Shown piece by piece: positions 7,011 to 9,414 of a stretch of DNA of 9,414 nt. The DNA lies in NCBI GenBank assembly GCA_013140465.1, contig JABFST010000180.1:1-9414 (forward strand). The letters run 5' to 3'. The notes under the pieces are model-generated. The model did no database searches. It was not told where the DNA came from and worked only from the letters and a program-made list of their open reading frames with translations. Numbering within the stretch: position 1 is the first letter of the stretch; each line of letters starts with the position of its first letter. The translations under genes and the position numbers were made by a program. Source of the stretch: Methylococcaceae bacterium. GTDB lineage: Bacteria; Pseudomonadota; Gammaproteobacteria; Methylococcales; Methylomonadaceae.

Positions 7011-8084
7011 ATGCACCCGTTTAAAGTCTTGCTCTACACGCCACTAATGCCCTTAGGCGTGCCTACACACGCCTATTTTTCTGGGCAACAGCTGCATGTC
7101 GCTGCCCTCCCCCAGACCTTGGACATAACCCAACTGACTGCAACTTTAGGTGGCATAGAACAAGATGAATGGTTTATAGCCTGGCGCAATGACGCAGACG
7201 AATCCTGCGCCTTAAAATTGGCAAGCACCGATGACTTAACTATTTTTAAAGCACACGCGCCAGCCCTATTACTCGCACAACTCAAGCAAACACATCGGCA
7301 CCAGCGTTTTAACAAAACCTTGGCGGCGGCATTGGTCGCGGCAGTTCTGTTAGTGACATGCGGATTATGGTGGGGTTACGGAAAAGCCGTTTATGGCTTA
7401 AGCACTCTCGTCAGCATCACCCGCGAAGAACAGTTTGGAAGCTTGCTGCTCGCCCAACTAGAGACTGAAGGCAGCTTGGCGCAAACCGGACCAGCCCTAG
7501 AGGCCATCAAACACATAGGCGCACAACTGACCCTGCACTCGCCCTACCATTACCAATGGCGCATCAAAACCGACCCGACCGCAAATGCCTACGCACTCCC
7601 CGGCGGTATTATCGTCGTGCATTCAGGCTTACTGGCTAAAATGGCCAATGCCAATGAACTCGCCGCCGTACTCGCACACGAAGTGCAACATGTTGAACAA
7701 CGCCACGCCCTACAAAACCTGCTGGACAACCTCGGTTGGGGCATCGCCGTCATGGCGGTGCTGGGCGATGTCAGCACACCTATCGGCCTACTCACCCATC
7801 AGTTAGGCAGCCTATACTTTAGCCGCGACAAAGAAGAGCAAGCCGACCACCTAGGTTATTTAGCCTTAACCGATGCTGGCATTGCCCCTGAGGGCATGTT
7901 GACCTTGTTACAAAAATTAGCGCAAGAACCCCAAGCCGCACCCGCTTGGCTATCATCCCACCCCGACAGCCACGCACGCATAGAAAACATCCAACAATTG
8001 CTAAAACAACATCCATGCACCCACTGCCAGCCCTTGGCACTGGATTGGGACAGCATCAAACAAACCCCAGCATCGCCTAAATAA
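7011..8084 (+). CDS. M48 family zinc metalloprotease with N-terminal DUF7092-like region and one membrane helix
   Basis: The 357-residue protein has an N-terminal soluble region (about 15-100, with AYFSGQQLHVAAL and DEWFIAWRND) resembling the domain often fused in front of membrane-bound M48 proteases. A membrane helix follows at about 103-127 (LAAALVAAVLLVTCGLWWGYG), then the peptidase domain. The zinc motif is HEVQH (His223, Glu224, His227) and the third ligand is probably Glu275 in EEQAD. NAYALPGGIIVVHSGLL before it and SSHPDSHARI after it are typical M48 landmarks. The enzyme would act at the membrane, probably with its active site in the periplasm, as a quality-control protease; the substrate is unknown. 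It starts four bases after the esterase stop. AAGG lies only two bases from the ATG, poor spacing, so reinitiation is likely; the next in-frame ATG (7047) has no better site. Confidence 0.9.
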   Translation: MHPFKVLLYTPLMPLGVPTHAYFSGQQLHVAALPQTLDITQLTATLGGIEQDEWFIAWRNDADESCALKLASTDDLTIFKAHAPALLLAQLKQTHRHQRFNKTLAAALVAAVLLVTCGLWWGYGKAVYGLSTLVSITREEQFGSLLLAQLETEGSLAQTGPALEAIKHIGAQLTLHSPYHYQWRIKTDPTANAYALPGGIIVVHSGLLAKMANANELAAVLAHEVQHVEQRHALQNLLDNLGWGIAVMAVLGDVSTPIGLLTHQLGSLYFSRDKEEQADHLGYLALTDAGIAPEGMLTLLQKLAQEPQAAPAWLSSHPDSHARIENIQQLLKQHPCTHCQPLALDWDSIKQTPASPK

Positions 8085-8124
8085 CCGTACCCGCCCGCTA
8101 TTACGCATCGATTAAATATAAGCA

Positions 8125-8152
8125 TTGACATTAATTAGATAATGCTTATAAT
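8125..8152 (+). promoter_or_regulatory. Sigma70-type promoter of the cold shock gene
   Basis: An exact TTGACA (8125-8130) and an exact TATAAT (8147-8152) are separated by 16 bases, one short of the optimum. Transcription should start near 8159. This is the best promoter in the window and lies 40 bases after the M48 protease stop, so the cold shock gene has its own transcript. Confidence 0.85.
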
Positions 8153-8158
8153 GGCGGT

Positions 8159-8301
8159 TAGCTTGAAAATCTGATTTACCCTCTGTTTACCTTTTCGATG
8201 TTCCTCCTAGTAGTAGCTCGTCCTTGTTTCTTTAAGTAATTTCTAAATTTCCCAGCTTTACCCGCCTTTACGGCTTTATTACTTAATTCAAAGGATTCAT
8301 T
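8159..8301 (+). promoter_or_regulatory. Long 5' leader of the cold shock gene with helix next to the ribosome binding site
   Basis: The predicted leader is about 140 nt, similar in length to that of E. coli cspA, whose leader is a temperature-responsive RNA. TTAAGTAAT (8232-8240) and ATTACTTAA (8278-8286) are exact complements. The helix would end three bases before the Shine-Dalgarno AAAGGA (8290-8295). I could not identify a conserved cold-box sequence with confidence. Thermoregulation is inferred from the gene family and the layout. Confidence 0.5.
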
Positions 8302-8514
8302 ATGTCTACTCTTACTACTGGCACTGTAAAATGGTTTAACTCGGACAAAGGCTTCGGCTTTATCGAACAAGCATCAGGCCCTGACGTATTCGTACATTTT
8401 CAACAAATCAACAACTCTGGCGGCTACAAATCATTAGATGAAGGCCAAAAAGTACAATTTAGCGTCACCCAAGGCCAAAAAGGCCCGCAAGCAGAAAACG
8501 TAACCGTTATCTAA
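8302..8514 (+). CDS. CspA-type cold shock protein
   Basis: The 70-residue protein is a single cold-shock OB-fold domain that binds single-stranded RNA or DNA and melts RNA structure in the cytoplasm. The core is [15 protein letters not shown], with the RNP1 motif KGFGFI at residues 16-21 and RNP2 DVFVHF at 28-33. The tail [20 protein letters not shown] then AENVTVI is typical of CspA/CspD-like members of gammaproteobacteria. Position 34, usually Ser or Arg in VHFSAI/VHFRAI, is Gln here (HFQQI). AAAGGA lies six bases before the ATG. Its own promoter and a long leader suggest regulation at the RNA level. Which csp paralogue it is cannot be decided from this window. Confidence 0.95.
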   Translation: MSTLTTGTVKWFNSDKGFGFIEQASGPDVFVHFQQINNSGGYKSLDEGQKVQFSVTQGQKGPQAENVTVI

Positions 8515-8524
8515 AGGCGCAAAT

Positions 8525-8549
8525 CCTAGCCTAAGCTACTTAGGCTAGG
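8525..8549 (+). terminator. Perfect 11-bp hairpin after the cold shock gene
   Basis: CCTAGCCTAAG (8525-8535) and CTTAGGCTAGG (8539-8549) are exact complements with a 3-nt loop, ten bases after the stop codon. No T-run follows, so it may stabilise the mRNA 3' end or act as a weak terminator rather than a classical intrinsic one. Confidence 0.6.
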
Positions 8550-8599
8550 GCATCAAATACAAACAGGCAACAACCCTAAAAAGTTGGAACTTTTTTGTA

Positions 8600-8620
8600 A
8601 AGGCTAAGTCTTATAGCCTT
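8600..8620 (+). repeat. 7-bp inverted repeat just upstream of tmRNA
   Basis: AAGGCTA (8600-8606) pairs exactly with TAGCCTT (8614-8620) around a 7-nt loop, 11 bases before the mature tmRNA 5' end. An A/T-rich palindrome, AAAAAGTT-GG-AACTTTTT (8578-8595), precedes it. These may be part of the ssrA promoter or leader; I saw no -35/-10 pair with proper spacing here. Confidence 0.4.
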
Positions 8621-8631
8621 GTAAACCACAA

Positions 8632-9008
8632 GGGGGCGACATGGCTTCGACGTGGGTAGCAAAACCTTAAGCGCATGTCGAGGACTGTACACCTCGTAAA
8701 TCCTACAGAAACTAAGTATTCGCAAACGACGAAAACTACTCAATGGCTTTAGCTGCTTAAACACAGCACCATTCCTTTGACCATCTGTGCTTATGCGGGT
8801 GGAGACTAGTTCGCTAGTCGCTCAGAGGTCATTTACATAAGATCGCGCTGAAATCCGTCCGGTGTGGATGCGCTAAAACCCTACGGAATCGCTGGTGGTT
8901 TTCTTGGCTCGACGGGTAATCACTGGCTAAATTAAAGTGCGAGATAAACATGTAGACCTTATGGCGGAGTACTTGCGGACGCGGGTTCAATTCCCGCCGC
9001 CTCCACCA
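8632..9008 (+). ncRNA. ssrA: Transfer-messenger RNA (tmRNA)
   Basis: tmRNA rescues stalled ribosomes and tags the incomplete protein for proteolysis. The 5' end GGGGGCG pairs with CGCCTCC (8998-9004) to form a seven-pair acceptor stem with one G-U pair, and discriminator A plus CCA are encoded (9005-9008). The T-arm is exact: GCGGG (8981-8985), loop TTCAATT, CCCGC (8993-8997). The conserved GGCTTCGACG D-loop region follows the 5' stem. The tag reading frame runs from GCA at 8722 to TAA at 8760 and encodes ANDENYSMALAA, ending in the ALAA degradation signal. The total of 377 nt is typical of one-piece tmRNA. The 3' end is a classic attachment site for integrative elements, and an integrase gene follows. 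Confidence 0.97.
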
Positions 9009-9042
9009 AACTAAAATCCAAGACCGTACAAAACAACACATA

Positions 9043-9075
9043 AAGCCATGATTCTTAACAGGACATGGCTTTTTT
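9043..9075 (+). terminator. Probable intrinsic terminator of ssrA
   Basis: AGCCATG (9044-9050) pairs exactly with CATGGCT (9064-9070) around a 13-nt loop and is followed by a run of T (six counting the last stem base, to 9075). It lies 35 bases after the encoded CCA and separates tmRNA from the integrase promoter region. Confidence 0.7.
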
Positions 9076-9112
9076 GTTGTCCGCAAGTATCCAGTGTTGT
9101 CCATTGTTGTCC
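9075..9112 (+). repeat. Three direct copies of TGTTGTCC
   Basis: The octamer occurs at 9075-9082, 9095-9102 and 9105-9112. The start-to-start distances are 20 and 10 bases, so all copies fall on the same face of the helix. The third copy merges into a small palindrome, TTGTTG-TC-CAACAA (9104-9117). Their position between ssrA and an integrase gene fits arm-type integrase or excisionase binding sites, but this is inference. Confidence 0.5.
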
Positions 9113-9122
9113 AACAATTTGT

Positions 9123-9178
9123 GTAGTAACATTTGCAGTAACACGCCGTCATGGCTTTTTACCGCTAGGGGTTACTAC
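9123..9178. repeat. Repeated AGTAAC motif upstream of the integrase
   Basis: GTAGTAAC (9123-9130) has an exact inverted copy GTTACTAC (9171-9178) that ends four bases before the integrase ATG. A near copy, GCAGTAAC, sits at 9135-9142, twelve bases after the first in direct orientation. The layout suggests an operator or a recombination protein site over the integrase promoter. Confidence 0.45.
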
Positions 9179-9181
9179 ATT

Positions 9182-9414
9182 ATGGCAATCGAGATACTAC
9201 CGACAAACCGCGCCGCACTGGACAAGGCCATACGGGCAAAGGCCACGGAACTGCAAAAAACCCACGCAGTGCGCGGGCGTTTAAACGACGGCGGCGGGCT
9301 TATCCTATTGCTGGTGCGCAAAGATTGCGTGTGGGCGACGTGGTGGCGGTTTAACTACACCGTTGGCGGTGAACGCAAGACCATATCCCTAGGCGCATTC
9401 CCACAAGTGACATT
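9182..9414 (+). CDS. Tyrosine site-specific integrase, N-terminal part (runs off the right edge)
   Basis: Only the first 77 codons are present. They match the DUF4102 arm-binding domain of P4-like integrases. RLNDGGGLILLL (about residues 34-45) corresponds to the usual RLxDGGGLYLxV strand, and WWRFNYTVGGERKTISLGAFPQV (split across residues 53-76) corresponds to the YRFxGKRKxLSLGxYPxV block. The catalytic tyrosine recombinase domain would lie beyond 9414. The enzyme would insert and excise the element at the tmRNA 3' end. ATG 9182 is the first plausible start; the ATG at 9151 is closed by a stop after five codons in another frame. AGGGG lies 11 bases upstream, rather far, so translation may be modest. 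It points away from ssrA, with the element body expected to the right. Confidence 0.88.
   Translation, partial: MAIEILPTNRAALDKAIRAKATELQKTHAVRGRLNDGGGLILLLVRKDCVWATWWRFNYTVGGERKTISLGAFPQVT

Noticed and set aside
8584..8616. TTGGAA and TTATAG as an ssrA promoter
   Set aside because: The spacer is 21 bases and the match is poor; the region is better described by its inverted repeats.
8829..9152. Minus-strand open frame of 107 codons across tmRNA
   Set aside because: It covers the structured tmRNA gene, whose acceptor stem, T-arm and tag frame are all exact.
9048..9284. Plus-strand frame of 78 codons overlapping the integrase start
   Set aside because: It crosses the terminator and repeat array and is out of frame with the clear DUF4102 integrase sequence.
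1..9414. CRISPR array, insertion sequence or tRNA gene
   Set aside because: No regularly spaced repeats of suitable length, no transposase motif, and no tRNA cloverleaf apart from the tRNA-like end of tmRNA.

Overview
The window looks like a gammaproteobacterial chromosome of moderate GC content. Supporting signs are a pilMNOPQ type IV pilus cluster, a YbfF-type esterase, a CspA-type cold shock gene with a long leader, and a one-piece tmRNA whose tag starts ANDENY. The protein flavour would fit a methanotroph-like or related aquatic gammaproteobacterium, but the genus cannot be fixed from sequence alone.

Layout. (1) Positions 1-3246, minus strand: the type IV pilus alignment and secretin operon in the order pilM-pilN-pilO-pilP-pilQ. 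The genes overlap or nearly touch (TGATG, a 20-base overlap, TAATG, then a 14-base gap), and pilQ runs off the left edge. These proteins link the cytoplasmic PilM ring through PilN, PilO and PilP to the outer-membrane PilQ secretin. (2) Positions 3247-4125: about 880 bases without a recognisable gene. It is rich in inverted repeats and holds one possible small ORF of 98 codons with a good ribosome binding site. (3) Positions 4126-8084, plus strand: a tightly coupled operon of dihydrolipoyl dehydrogenase (lpdA, TTG start), a DUF445 membrane protein, a YbfF-like alpha/beta hydrolase and an M48 zinc metalloprotease. Junctions are ATGA, TGATG and a 4-base gap. (4) Positions 8125-8549: a cold shock protein gene with a near-consensus sigma70 promoter, a leader of about 140 nt that can form a 9-bp helix just before the Shine-Dalgarno, and a perfect 11-bp hairpin after the stop. 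(5) Positions 8632-9008: the tmRNA gene ssrA. (6) Positions 9009-9414: a terminator-like hairpin, a run of short repeats, and the first 77 codons of a DUF4102-type tyrosine integrase that leaves the window on the right.

The left 9 kb reads as ordinary core genome. The right edge is the start of an integrative element inserted at the 3' end of ssrA; its cargo lies outside the window. No complete novel system is visible. The most useful leads are the integrase-proximal repeats at the element boundary, the structured intergenic region with its possible small gene, and the unusual pairing of lpdA with DUF445, esterase and protease genes.
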